Assembly: GCA_029216955.1 (NCBI GenBank)
Contig: JANAVB010033217.1
Span: forward strand, 1,871,059 to 1,935,058
Direction of reading: 5' to 3'
DNA from: Iris pallida
Taxonomy: Eukaryota > Streptophyta > Magnoliopsida > Asparagales > Iridaceae
Length of the DNA stretch: 64,000 bases
The stretch's first letter is position 1. Every line of letters begins with the position of its first letter. Positions 11,417-22,102 of this stretch are shown in pieces. A program made the translations under genes and the position numbers. Below the pieces are notes generated by a model. That model was not told the origin of the DNA. It was given only the letters and a program-made list of their open reading frames with translations, and did not search any database.

Positions 11417-11568
11417 AACTATGTTGCATGGACATAGAAAAATGGTGTGCGTATCTATATCGTGTCAATACCCGTATCTATGTCTATATTGTAACTATTT
11501 GAAAATGTTTGTATGCATCCTGTATTCATACATATCATGTCATTGTTCGTATCTATGCAACATAGTTC
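11417..11568. mobile_element. Small foldback miniature, copy B
   Basis: CTATGTTGCATGGACATAG at the left matches the inverse of CTATGCAACATAG at the right. CCTT stands just outside each end. About 150 bp long, with no coding sequence. It is homologous to copy A. Confidence 0.55.
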
Positions 11569-14198
11569 CTTAATAATATCTTGACAATGATAAGCAAATA
11601 TTCAGACATTCTATGTTGATAACCTTACATATGAAAATTTTCAAGATAAGCCTAACAACTTGAGTTTTCTTTGTGATCACAAAAGCAAACAGTGTAGGCC
11701 TCATAAAAGCTGGTACAGTCAACTAGTTAAGTATAAGGGAAGGCCATGACACATAATAATTAAAATGTGTCATTTCAGACAGCGACAATCGACACCAATT
11801 TCGTGTCATAGTGTATTTTAGAGTGTTCATGGTGTACTATACATAGGTCCGATAGACACAAACACAGACACAAACACAGACACAACATGAAGTTTTAGAA
11901 TTATATATTTCACTAGTTCATATCTTTTCTTTTAGATTAGAGATTTAGTTTTTTTTTTTTTATGTAATTAGGATTAGTTTATAATTTTTATAGAGTTTTC
12001 TATTATTCGTGTTCCGAGACTTCTAAGCCTTAGAAAGAAAGGCCTCCAATGTACTTGAATCTTAATCTTCAATAAAAGTTCAACTGGTTCTGGATATATT
12101 TCTTTGATTGGTGGACAAATGTTCCCGTGGACTCGAGTAACCCTCTACTTTGTAAGTTATGTCTCATCGATAATAGGGTAACCCTCACCCTGACATATAT
12201 ATTGAAGTCCTGTGTATAATTGATTGAAGCATCTAGTAGTATCCTTATATATTGTGAAGTACTGGTGAAAGATTTTCTTCAAAAACAAAGGACTTGGTGG
12301 AAGATAAGTAAAGTACTGTAGTCACCGACACCGATCTCTCTCTCTCTATATATATGTATCACAATCTCCACTGTACAGTAAATTGCTATAGACTGCTTAT
12401 TAGTTATTAGGAAACACGAGTCCACAACTACAACTTTTGAGGGTTATTTAATCTTTTAATACATTTTTAAAAGTGTTTTGCTTCAATACTTAAAGATGCT
12501 TTTTATATGACACCTACAACTACAAGTCACAGCACCTCAGAATGCTAAGGAGATAACTACCAGATTTGATGGGTGCAAGGTGTCGACCATTGAAATAAAT
12601 ATGGAATCTCGACCGCAAACTATTGGCATTGCAGTTAAGGCAAACATCAGACATGCATCATCCATGTAGATATTCATTACACTGGAGAATCCTTTAATGA
12701 ATATCATTAAATCCATAGTGGTAGCTAGGAGAGGGTCAAATTGCTAATTTAATAATGCCAAGCAACACAAATTAGAAGTGGTCCAGCACCAGTGCTGGTG
12801 AAGGTTATTGGAGAGATTTTGTTTTTTGTTTTTTTGTAGAGATTAATTATTGAACATATTTCTTTCATCAATGTGAATTGTGAGGTATGCTAATAGATAT
12901 CATATCCTACATTACTGTAATCATCAATATTTGACTTTTTCCAAAAGCTTATTTTGTTTACACTTTGATTACTTGGCACACCACCCATAAAGTATACATT
13001 ATTGTGTTGATTATTTGAATAGTTTCTTTCATTCAACTCTTTTAAAGTAAATTTCATGTTTATTCCATCAACCATGTAACGACTCCATCCATCATCCAAA
13101 TAGCCTATCGAATACATGAACGACAACATGGTATCATATCACAGTATCCTGAAGAACGACACGGTATCTTAGTTTGGTATCATAAATAACAACATTCAGA
13201 AGAAAAAAGAAAAGAAAAACAATCCGCATTTTGTGCCGAGAAACATATATTATACTTGCTATGATGCAGTATCTATCTCCTATCTCCGATCCTCTCTGAT
13301 TGTGTTTTCCACTAGTTCCGGCCATTGAGCATAGAAAATCACAAGTAGAATTACTAATACGTATGGCATTACAGATTCATTATGTTCTTGACATAAACCC
13401 CCTAGTTACTCTCCTGATGTAAGATTTACCAACCTCAAAAATGCGAGCATAGAAGCAACCAACTTACCTGGAAAGTCCTAACTGCCACACGTCCAGAAGA
13501 GTTTTCTTCCATTTGCCCTCCAATCATGTTACCTTCACAAAAAGATGCTGCTGTTGTATGCCTCTTGAACCAATATATTGGTTATCTCGTATTTTCCAGG
13601 ACGACAACGGCATCATCTCTCCTGCGAGTGAAACAGGCGGTGGCGGCTGCTACCACTGCCATTGCCACCTCCTTCTAAAATAGGAAAAGTAAAATGGGAG
13701 GAGATGAATTTAACTGTCCTTATATAGATTGGCATCTTAATATTACACAATGCTTCATGTGGAAACAAAGGAAAAACTGAAGGGTATGTTGTTTTAGAGT
13801 GCACCAAGTACACAACTGTTTTCACCAATAAAATCTCCTGCTGAGGTCACTGTATTTGTGTCATAATTATGCTAATGATTTGTTCATTTCAGTGCTAATT
13901 TAATTATAGATTATGTTGCCTTTGTTTGATTTATGCGATTATAGTCTAGATTTTTAGCTTCCATCATGATTAATCGATCTTCATTGGCAGGTCAACTTGC
14001 TAATAGGATATGAATGGTTCTCTTGGAAGGGGACTTACAGTTAATAAATAATACATTTGAAGTTAGAATAAAATCTCTAGGTAGTTTTTGTTGAATGAGG
14101 TGGTACAACCTGTTTAAAGAGTTATGGTTTTAGCTTAAGATATTGAAGGCCTCCCCTGATACATCAGAAGATCCTTTTAATAGATCTTTTCTTTCAGG
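11569..14198. other. No recognisable gene
   Basis: AT-rich sequence with short open frames that show no family resemblance. It contains a (TC)n/(TA)n microsatellite near 12,336-12,357 and the second copy of the GTGTCATAGTGT segment (11,785-11,880). Nothing else could be supported on either strand. Confidence 0.5.
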
Positions 14199-14301
14199 CA
14201 TTTGATCAGTAGCAACAAGACTTAGTGGATGCTGCATCAAAGGCTCTGTCCTACAGACAAGATATAATTGAGGAAAATATTCGCCTGCCATACGTATTGC
14301 A
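14199..14301 (+). pseudogene. Candidate orphan exon, coiled-coil-like
   Basis: A polypyrimidine tract and CTTTCAG acceptor precede 14,199, and a TTGCAA|GTACTG donor-like site closes the segment. Between them one frame reads QQDLVDAASKALSYRQDIIE, a charged, helix-prone sequence with codon use unlike the flanks, after one TAG near the start. A second candidate of the same flavour is at ~15,047-15,118 (EKLKKSEQELLFQSQMNMAR). The two may be pieces of one broken host gene. The family was not recognised with confidence, and a chance open frame remains possible. Confidence 0.35.
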
Positions 14302-14557
14302 AGTACTGTTTCTATCTGATAAATGCACTCAGTTCTCTCTCTGTCCTTTTGAGGCCCTCCATCCTTGTGCCTTTAAGCTCTGAATTTTACCTCTCATAAT
14401 TTTGTGTTACGTGTCGTCGTCATCATCATAGAGCCTTTATGGACTGAATAATTTAAGTGGCATTTTACCTGTCATAATTTTGTGTTATCTGCAGTAAGGC
14501 ATGTTGCTTGCATCCTGGATGATGTGGTTTGAGTCATGGAAACAGTCTCTCCTATAG

Positions 14558-14646
14558 GGGTAAAACTTACATCTTGGCCCTCCATGGACCCTGCATTAGA
14601 GGGGGTAAAACTTACATCTTGGCCCTCCATGGACCCTGCATTAGAG
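14558..14646. repeat. 45-bp tandem duplication
   Basis: A unit beginning GGGGTAAAACTTACATCTTG occurs twice in direct succession, nearly identical. No coding role is supported. Confidence 0.85.
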
Positions 14647-14735
14647 GAATTCAGAGAAATTCTCGTGGTACTCTCTTTTATATTATCTTTTCTCCATTTA
14701 GTTAATGAAGCTTACATATCTCGTTGTTTATGTTA

Positions 14736-14808
14736 CTGATGGATTTTAGCTCTTACAAGTTGTTTATGTTAATAATGGATTTTAGCTCTTACAAGTTGAT
14801 TATGTTAC
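14736..14808. repeat. 36-bp tandem duplication
   Basis: Two near-identical copies containing GGATTTTAGCTCTTACAAGT follow each other, with small differences in the TGTTTATGTT spacer. Confidence 0.8.
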
Positions 14809-15127
14809 GGCATACTGTCATAAAGTTACTTTCACATCATTCATATATGAATTTGGTTGAGATATATGCATATGTATTATTTCCTTCTGGATCACATGCG
14901 ATTATTGACTATAATACATAGCGTCTCCTTTGCATTTACTTCATATTTAGGTCCAATATTGGTTTGTGCTAAACTTGACTTGTTTAAACCAGGACCTGCT
15001 AAGTTTATTTTGGATCCATTGGTAGAGAGGATGAGTGCCATTCGGAGTATCGGAGAAACTCAAGAAATCAGAACAGGAGCTGCTGTTCCAGAGCCAGATG
15101 AACATGGCCCGAGTTGGGTCCAATTGG

Positions 15128-15129
<2 letters not shown>

Positions 15130-15159
<30 letters not shown>
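15130..15159. repeat. 30-base G homopolymer
   Basis: Thirty consecutive G separate the candidate exon sequence (GTTGGGTCCAATTGGTTG) from the LTR-like sequence to the right. It may be a true tract or an assembly artefact. Confidence 0.8.
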
Positions 15160-15161
<2 letters not shown>

Positions 15162-15655
15162 AGTATATTGCTCCATCTGCTGGCTCAAAATTTTTGAACT
15201 CGGCCCGAGTTCGATGTCAGTGTGCTGTGCGAGATTTGATGTGTTTATACATCGTTTGATCAAATCAAGTGGTTTAGATTTGTCGTGGGATTGAGGGATT
15301 TATAAATAGGTATTTTATAACCCTAATCCATAAAAAAGGAAATAAGGAGTTTACAACTATTGGGGAGAGAGGGATTGAGGACTACTTTGAAGAAGAATCA
15401 TTTTTGGGTAATCTTTTTCCGTAAGGAGTTTATATCTTTTTATTCCAATAGTAGAGGCTTTTGAGGGGTGGACTCTGATCGTCCCGTAGTTTTTTCGCAA
15501 TAGATTTTCACGTAAAAATGGTTGTGTTTGCACTAGTTGGCTCTTTGTGTTTTTGGCGATTTGATTTTGCATTTTTTCTCGATTCTTTTGCAGCTTCTTG
15601 GTTTAGGGGAGCAGTTTCTGTGTTTCATTTCTATCAGAGTGGTATCAGAGCCCAT
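15160..15655 (+). repeat. LTR remnant with R/U5 and a Met-tRNA primer site
   Basis: A TATA box (GGATTTATAAATAGG, ~15,297-15,311) is followed by AACCCTAATCC and GGAGAGAGGGATTG leader-like sequence. The LTR ends CTATCA, and TGGTATCAGAGC follows at ~15,640, the standard primer site complementary to initiator Met tRNA used by many plant copia and gypsy elements. No LTR start, second LTR or gag-pol was found, so this is the truncated 5' end of an element. Confidence 0.7.
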
Positions 15656-16160
15656 GGTTGCATGGGTTGATTTGGGCGGCTCTAATTGGTTCGAGACAAA
15701 TGGTGCTAGACGTTGATGTGTATAATCAGATTATACGTGCTCTCTTCTCGAGGTCAGGTTTGACGTGTCCAAGATGGAACAAGACGTGGTTGTCATATAA
15801 TGGTGGTGTGGATTAATGTGTCGTTTGGTTCTATGGTCGAACGGATCGAAATGAGTTATGGTTGTCACACAATGGTGGTATGGATGAAGTGTTTGTTTGG
15901 TTCTGTAGTCGAACGAATTGAAATGATAATACGGTGGATCTCGTGGGTGCTCGACTGATGGTAATGAGCAAGGTGCTAGGCTAGCAGGAACGAGCAATGG
16001 TGTTTGGCTAGCGGGATCAAGTAAAGATAGCTTGGGTGTGCTTGGTTGCTCGGTCAACGAAAACGAGCTAAAAGTGGAGACATAGTTCATTATTTGGATT
16101 TTGATATCAGGATCAAGTAAAGATAGCCTGGGTGTGCTTGGTTGCCCGGGATCAAGTAAC
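15656..16160 (+). repeat. Leader of the LTR remnant with internal duplications
   Basis: A ~70-bp segment starting GGTTGTCAYAYAATGGTGGT is present at ~15,788 and ~15,861. A ~40-bp segment with GATCAAGTAAAGATAGC is present at ~16,016 and ~16,113. Neither strand has a retroelement reading frame, so this is non-coding leader or a non-autonomous derivative. Confidence 0.5.
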
Positions 16161-17081
16161 TATATCGTTTTAGGATATCAAAATAAATTCTTAATGAAAT
16201 TTCAGGTTGGGTTCAGATATTAATTTTTAAACTAAAAAAAGTTTCGATTTAAGTTTCATTTTACAAAATGCCCTTCTTACAACAAACTTTTGTAAGGATA
16301 CTGTATTTTAAATAATCCATAATAATATATTTAATCCAACTACTACTCTCAATTATCTTCATTCCTTCTTTTTTTTTTTCTATAAATAATAGTAAAAAAA
16401 ATATAATAGTGTTGAAAAAATAGATAAAAAATTAAATTAAATTATTTTAAATAGGATTTGAATATATTTTAATTATAATTTTTTATAGATATATTTTTAA
16501 AATTTTGGATATGTGTTTAGTTAGATAATATTATGTACTTAATTTAAATATAATTTAAATATTGAATATAATTTAAGATTTGTTATATGTTCAGATAGTT
16601 ACAAGAGTTTTATAATTTTTTTTCTTAATTACTTAAGCAGATATGTATGTGGTAGTTAGAATATTTTTTAATTTTTTTTACTATTAATTAATAGAGGATA
16701 TATATATATATGGCTTATACGACTAATTTTTGAGTTGTTTTTAAGTCGTATTATAATTGTAGAGATACTTGGTTACAAATGATTTGTTCGTGGATCCGTA
16801 TTTAGTTTCACATCCAGCATGGCCCAAGAATAAATGTGGGCTCATTCTTGTCAAGTGGATTGAAGACATGAAAGATAATTGTCTATTGGTTGATCACATC
16901 GAAACATGAGATGACATCATTAGGAGACTAAAACCAGTTAGTTACATTCATGGGAATGCTTAAACACAAGACCAGGCTTTCTAGTTCACTATGTATTTGT
17001 TAATTTATCATCACCATTAGACTAAAAACAGTAGTCGATGATATGATGGACGAGGAAAGTTGGTTGTGTGCGCCTTTTTTC
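16161..17081. other. AT-rich DNA without recognisable features
   Basis: Very AT-rich, with ATATATAT and long A/T tracts. No supported genes, inverted-repeat ends or LTR motifs were seen. Confidence 0.6.
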
Positions 17082-17609
17082 TAGGGGTGCAACTCGGCAG
17101 GCTAAATCCGAGTCCGATCGGGTAAATTCGTTGGGTCGGGCTAGGATTTGAGATATTTGGACTCGGATTAAAATATTTGAATCAAGACAAAAATTGGGTT
17201 GGGCTTGGGTTCACGTATCGGATTACCCAAAGAATCCAAATTCGACATACATATAATTTATATATACATTGTTTCATACTTTAAAAATAAAGTTTAAATT
17301 CTAAAATTTTTAACCCAAACTCTTCAACTCATTCTAAACCTCATGTCTGTTTGTATTTTATAATGATTGGTGCTTGATTGCTATTTAACTATCTGTTTAA
17401 TATTAATCTTGTTTAAAATTATTTTAAATATCATATTAGTGTCCGATAAACCCAATGGACCTGTCCCAACCCGAGCTTCCTCCGGGTTCGGTCTTGGACT
17501 TCATATGTAGAACCTGAAGTCGGATTGGGCTTGGGCTGGAGTTAGACTTATTATTCATCGGGTTGAGCTCAAGTCTGACCCAGCCCGCCCGAGGTCCCGA
17601 GTTGCACTC
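17082..17609. mobile_element. Non-autonomous hAT-like element
   Basis: The left end TAGGGGTGCAACTCGG and the inverse of the right end, GAGTGCAACTCGGG, share GTGCAACTCGG. An 8-bp CTTTTTTC lies directly outside both ends (17,074-17,081 and 17,610-17,617). The subterminal regions are rich in GGGTTGGGCT and CCAACCCGA motifs. There is no transposase. The T-rich duplication is low-complexity, which weakens it slightly. Confidence 0.65.
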
Positions 17610-17649
17610 CTTTTTTCACTCTTTCGATCCTTGCATTTTGTTAATATAA

Positions 17650-18049
17650 GGCCTCTTTTGGTTCACGGAAAGGAAATCAATTTCCATGTATTTTCCATGG
17701 GGATGAGAAAGTATAATTCGTATCAAATTTCCTTTCCTATGTTTGGTTGGTGTAGGAAAGGAAAGAAAAAATATATCATTGTTCCAACAATATCCAATGT
17801 CAACATAATTATAATGAAGAGTTAATTGGTAAAATAGGTAATAAATCAAGGCTACTTTTGTCATAATGTTTGGTAATTAATGTTGGGAATGGAGGAGGGA
17901 AAATGAATCCCATAGGTCATGAGAGGAACCATTTTTCCTCCTATTTTTTTCTCTGTCAGGAAAGTGTTTTCCAAATTTGTGGCTACCAAACAAAGGAAAG
18001 AAACAAGTTTTCTTTCCGGATTCCTTGAATCCGTGAACCAAACGAGGCC
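17650..18049. mobile_element. Tourist-like (PIF/Harbinger) miniature element
   Basis: The terminal inverted repeats GGCCTCTTTTGGTTCACGGA and GGCCTCGTTTGGTTCACGGA enclose 400 bp. TAA stands on both sides (17,647-17,649 and 18,050-18,052). A 3-bp TAA duplication with GGCC ends is the PIF/Harbinger (Tourist) signature. The interior keeps inverted similarity (GGAAAGG/CCTTTCC blocks). No coding sequence. Confidence 0.85.
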
Positions 18050-18052
18050 TAA

Positions 18053-18846
18053 AGGTTAGTCGGCAACGACAGCTAGACAAAGTCAATCCATTTAACTTAA
18101 TCCCCAATTAAAGCTAATTATTTAATATTAAGTAAGCATTAGCACACTTTTACTCTTGGATCGAACGAAAAGCCACCAATAGAGCAACATCCGAAGCCAA
18201 GTTTTTCATTTATGGTGATCATTGGATTTAAGAGTAATTAAGAATGTATTCATGGACGAGGCAAATCGACGAAAATTAATATAAATCCTCTTAACTAATT
18301 CCTTTATCGTGTCTTGGCTTTGAGGTGTTCATTTTGTCGATGTCTAAGAGAATGGTGATCTAATTTTTGACACTTGGAAGCAAAAACCATCTCTTTGACA
18401 CTCGGAAGAGCCATACAATCTTTTTGCTGCTTGCTATCCACTACAATTTTTATTAGTAAATTCTATACTTCACAATTTTTATTATCAATACACTAGTGTC
18501 AATCATGCATGAACCTATCATCATATTCCATTATCGGAATACAGGCAATAGAGACATAATTCAGCCAGCTACGCAATAGAGACATAATTCAGCCAGCTAC
18601 GCACTACGTAGTACACCATCGTATCATCCTCATATCGTATCATCCTGATGTTCGTCACGACTGTATAAAGATAAATGGGTCATAATAAAATCCAACAATC
18701 TGTTCTACGACCTGCAAAGAACAGAATTTTTACAATAATATATTATAAGTAAATAGCAAATAAGATAAAAAAATTAACAAAAAATGTACATGTCGCCACT
18801 GTTTGCGCTCATATGGTCACTAGTATTGATGGCTTCAATGTTTCTT
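18053..18846. other. Unassigned DNA with a short tandem duplication
   Basis: At ~18,544-18,600 a 28-bp unit (GCAATAGAGACATAATTCAG...) is tandemly duplicated. The stretch 18,690-18,830 is an inverted, diverged copy of parts of the 20,065-20,650 repeat (TTTTTTATCTTATTTG, GGCGACATG). No gene seen. Confidence 0.55.
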
Positions 18847-19395
18847 TGAGATTTTTTGACTTGTCTTCTATTTTGTTTATCATATTTTACGGTGCACCAC
18901 ACTGGCCGTCAATATACAAAAACCCCTCTTCCCTCTCCTCGTCGTGCGCTCCCTCCCTCCCCGCCACCGTCCCCTTCTCCTCCTCCGGCAACCGTAAGCA
19001 GCGGCAGCAGCGGCGGCAAGCAGCGACGGCAGAGACGGGGAGGGGGGGAGCGCACGACGAGGAGAGGGAAGGGGAGCGGGAGCGATGGCCGGGGGCGGCG
19101 GCGGCGACATCCTGCCTGCGGGGGAAGGGGGATGAGAGGAAAGAAGAAGAAGAAAATGGAAGGGACATTTTGGTTAAAAAATTGGTCAAGACAGTTGCCT
19201 GCGGGAGAAGGGGGATGAGAAGAAAGAAGAAGAAGAAAATGGAAGGGACATTTTGGTTAAAAAATTGGTCAAGACAGTTGACTGTCAATTTCTAACGGAT
19301 TTCGTCCAAAGTGGAAGGGACTGTATATTTTTATAAAACAATGGAGTATACCGTGAAATATGGTAAACAAAGTGGAGTATAAGTCAAAAAATCTC
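18847..19395. mobile_element. Foldback miniature with an internal 72-bp tandem duplication
   Basis: The left end TGAGATTTTTTGACTTGTCT matches the inverse of the right end (TGAGATTTTTTGACTTATAC), and similarity runs ~50 bp through TTTGTTTAYCATATTTYACG. The interior is GC-rich on the left and contains a purine-rich 72-bp unit twice in direct order (~19,125-19,280, with GGAAGGGACATTTTGGTT). No target duplication could be fixed. Open frames here are compositional. Confidence 0.65.
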
Positions 19396-19464
19396 ATATT
19401 TTTTAAGTTAAGAGAGAAGCTTCATTTTTAATTTTTTTTTAAAATAAAATACGGTCAAACTGTC

Positions 19465-20003
19465 ATTGTACTGGCAACTTGGGTGCAAGGGGACCAAGTC
19501 GCCAGTACTATTGAGATCAAAAAAATATATATATATATATATTCAAAGAAAAGGCTGTCGGGAGGTTTGCAGTGTAGAAGAAGAAGACCACGAAGAAGGA
19601 GAAGGATATTGCTCAACTCTTATTCGTGGTGCACATGAATATTTAAGGACTTTACCATGGTATTATCAAGACAATCTAAGTTCAAGTGGCCATAATTAAT
19701 AAAGTTGGACTTTAATGCATATTTTGACCGAATTCGAGTGGCTCTTGTGGTTATCGAGGAGAGGCCGTATAAAATTTCGACTGGGTGACGAAAGATTAGT
19801 GGATCGAGTTACGAAAAAGTATTATTCCTTCCATTTATTTGATTGAAGTTGGGGACAGTCGGCCCAACAGGCATGCAATGCAACGTATACAAAGTCCGTG
19901 CGTATCACCGAACATCTAAAAAAGAGAGCATATTTTAAAAATTGCAGTGAAGCCGTCAGTACTACTGGCGACTTGGTTCCTTGCAAGTCGCCAGTACCAA
20001 TCA
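19465..20003. repeat. Scattered short hairpins with GTCGCCAGTAC stems
   Basis: At ~19,468-19,508 ACTGGCAACTTGG pairs with CCAAGTCGCCAGT. At ~19,960-19,998 GTACTACTGGCGACTTG pairs with CAAGTCGCCAGTAC. The same motif opens both units of the 296-bp repeat just downstream. The DNA between the hairpins has no supported gene. Confidence 0.6.
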
Positions 20004-20064
20004 CGGTTTAACTGCATTTTATTTTAATTTTTTTTCATCTTTTCTTTGGCAGCTTAAAAAGAAT

Positions 20065-20650
20065 CCATTGAAGTCGCCAATAGTACTGACGACATGAGTG
20101 CAAACACTCATATAGACTTTTTATCTTATTTGTTATCTACTTATAATAATATATTACTATATACGAAAATTTCTGAACAATCCTATATCTCAATCATAAC
20201 CAACAAAAGACAACAAGATCTCACATAATACGAAGAACAGCATCCAAATGATATAAAATAAATGATCATGAGGCTAATACAAAATAAAATATTAGCAGAA
20301 GTGTTAATAGTACATGATCACAAAACTAGCTGCAATCAAGTATTTAGAAGTATGATAAAACCATTGAAGTCGCCAGTAGTACTGGCGACATGAGTGCAAG
20401 CACTCATATAAACTTTTTATCTTATTTGTTATTTACTTATAATAATATATTATTATATACAATTTTTTTTGAACAAATCTATATCTCATTCCTTGACAAC
20501 AAAAAACAACAAGATCTCACATAATATGGAAGAATAGCATCCCAAGTGATATAACATAAATGATCATGAAGCTAATACCAAATAAAATATTAGCAGAAGT
20601 GTTAATAGTACATGATCTCAAAACTAGCTGCAATCTAGTATTTACAACTG
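20065..20650. repeat. 296-bp tandem direct repeat, two copies
   Basis: Copy 1 (20,065-20,360) and copy 2 (20,361-~20,650) both start CCATTGAAGTCGCC and run in parallel through CTTTTTATCTTATTTG, GATCTCACATAATA and AATATTAGCAGAAGTGTTAA. The second half of each copy resembles the interior of the gypsy LTR family, so the duplication happened within or across the edge of the old LTR. Confidence 0.8.
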
Positions 20651-20929
20651 TAATGCCCGAAGATGAGAACGACTACTAGATAAGAGGGCTAAATCCGCTC
20701 ATTGGCTAAATGCCCTAAAGAGTTTAGAGAACTTTAAACAAAAAAAAGTGGATGAATGAGAGAAACCCGCTCAAGCTCCATGTTTGGGGTCCTCTGACTG
20801 TGCTAGATCGAGGGAGAGTGCAGGTAGATTCTCGGACTCGACTGTGATATTTGGCCATACAAATCAGTAGGGTCAACCCCAAATAACAAGTACTACAATG
20901 GAAGCTCAAAAAGAGGTTAAAAACCAAAC
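20150..20929 (-). repeat. Old LTR of the 44,908 gypsy family, left part, interrupted by the MULE
   Basis: Diverged but colinear matches to the three younger LTRs: ATGATCATGAAGCTA, TACATGATC, GTAATGCCC, GGCTAAATGCCCTAAA, TTGGCCATACAAATCAG, GGGTCAACCCC and CAAGTACTACAATGGA. The match stops at 20,929, exactly where the MULE starts, and resumes at 59,321 beyond the MULE. Its true left end is blurred by the 296-bp tandem repeat. Orientation is inferred from the younger copies. Confidence 0.65.
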
Positions 20930-21055
20930 CAAAAATTTTCATATTGGGTAACTAATTATTACTAAATTGTAAAAAAAGTGAAAAGTTTAGGAAATTTGTA
21001 TTTGGAGTAGTGAAACGATAGTGGAGATGGCGCGCTTGAGTGTCAAGAAGGAAGC
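20930..21055 (+). repeat. MULE left terminal inverted repeat
   Basis: It matches the inverse of 59,311-~59,180, including AAATTGTAAAAAAAGTGA, AAGTTTAGGAAATTTGTAT, GGAGTAGTGAAACGA and GAGATGGCGCGCT. Looser GGCGC-rich similarity continues to ~21,190. A 25-base G run (21,056-21,080) interrupts it. Confidence 0.85.
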
Positions 21056-21365
21056 GGGGGGGGGGGGGGGGGGGGGGGGGACGCGTCAGCGCACATGGCG
21101 CACGATGGTGGACGTGCCACCATAGATGGCGCACGTTGGTGGATGCGCCACGATCCATGGCGCGCGGAGCGCGCGGTCCTGCTGGCAGCCATTGGGGGGA
21201 GGGAAAGTATGCTTTGGGTTTTTAAAAGCCATTGGGGGGGGAGTATGCTTTGGGTTTTGAAAAAGCTTATGGTTTGGGAATTGTGTGCATTGGGGGGGGG
21301 GAGCTGATGCTTTTTTTTTTTGGAGGCGGGGGGGGGGGGGGGGGGGGGGGGGGGAGGGGGGAAGT
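21056..21365. repeat. GC-rich subterminal region with two long G runs
   Basis: G runs at 21,056-21,080 (25) and 21,328-21,354 (27) bracket ATGGCGCACG-type repeats and three copies of a GCCATTGGGGGG...TATGCTTTGGGTTTT phrase. It probably belongs to the MULE terminal region upstream of the PMD gene. No coding sequence is supported. Confidence 0.6.
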
Positions 21366-21707
21366 TGATGCAGCATTGGAGACCGTCTTCCCGCGTTGGA
21401 GACTCCCCTCCCTCTTCTTCATAAACCCTTTGCTTATTTCTTCTCCTTCACAAATTTTTCACAGAACCTCTTCTTCTTGTTCTTCGTCTTCATCTTCCTC
21501 TTTTTCCTGTAAGTAATTTTTTTTTACAAAATTGAATGTAGATTTTATTTAAATATTTATATTACTAATCGTATTTTTGAAAAAATTTGACAGATGGCTC
21601 AACCGAATGACAGACGTACTCCTGAGGAACCGGTTACACTAGTTACTGACAAGAATGAGACAATCATATATCTAAGTTTATTTTTGACGGTCAGGTAATA
21701 AAAATGG

Positions 21708-22102
21708 GGCTTAATTGCACTTTGCTACCCTCAACTATTCCGCTTTTTCAACTTGATACCCTAAACTTTTTTTTTTGTAACAAGTTCATACCTCAACTAC
21801 TATTTTTTTTCAACTTGATACCTAATTCTTCAAAAAATCCCAAAATGCCCTTATCCCTTCCCTCTTCCCTTCTCCCCTCCCCCCTCCCCCACTCCGGCCG
21901 CCCCTACCCTCCCGCTCCGCCTTCCCTCCAGCCACCCCCTCTCCCACGTCCGGCCAACCCCCCTCCCGCTTCCGGCGCCTCCGCCGTGGCGGCGGCTGCT
22001 GCTGCGGCAGTGGCTACTGCTGCCGCGGTGGCCGACGGCAGTGGGGGTAGGGGGGATATCACAAATGGGAAATAGTTGAGGGTAGCAAAGTGCAATTAAG
22101 CC
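21708..22102. mobile_element. MULE-type miniature element, copy 2, in PMD gene B intron
   Basis: It has the same perfect 32-bp terminal repeat as copy 1 (GGCTTAATTGCACTTTGCTA...) and a perfect 9-bp duplication TAAAAATGG (21,699-21,707 and 22,103-22,111). It sits inside the PMD gene B intron. The left arm keeps the long inverted repeat, while the right arm is shortened and holds a 17-base patch (22,054-22,070) identical to the host exon at 22,231-22,247. The centre is GC-rich with GCG/GCC triplets. Confidence 0.9.

Noticed and set aside
21056..21190. First read as an LTR minisatellite continuing the old LTR
   Set aside because: Comparison with the inverse of 59,000-59,311 shows it is part of the MULE terminal region; the old LTR stops at 20,929.
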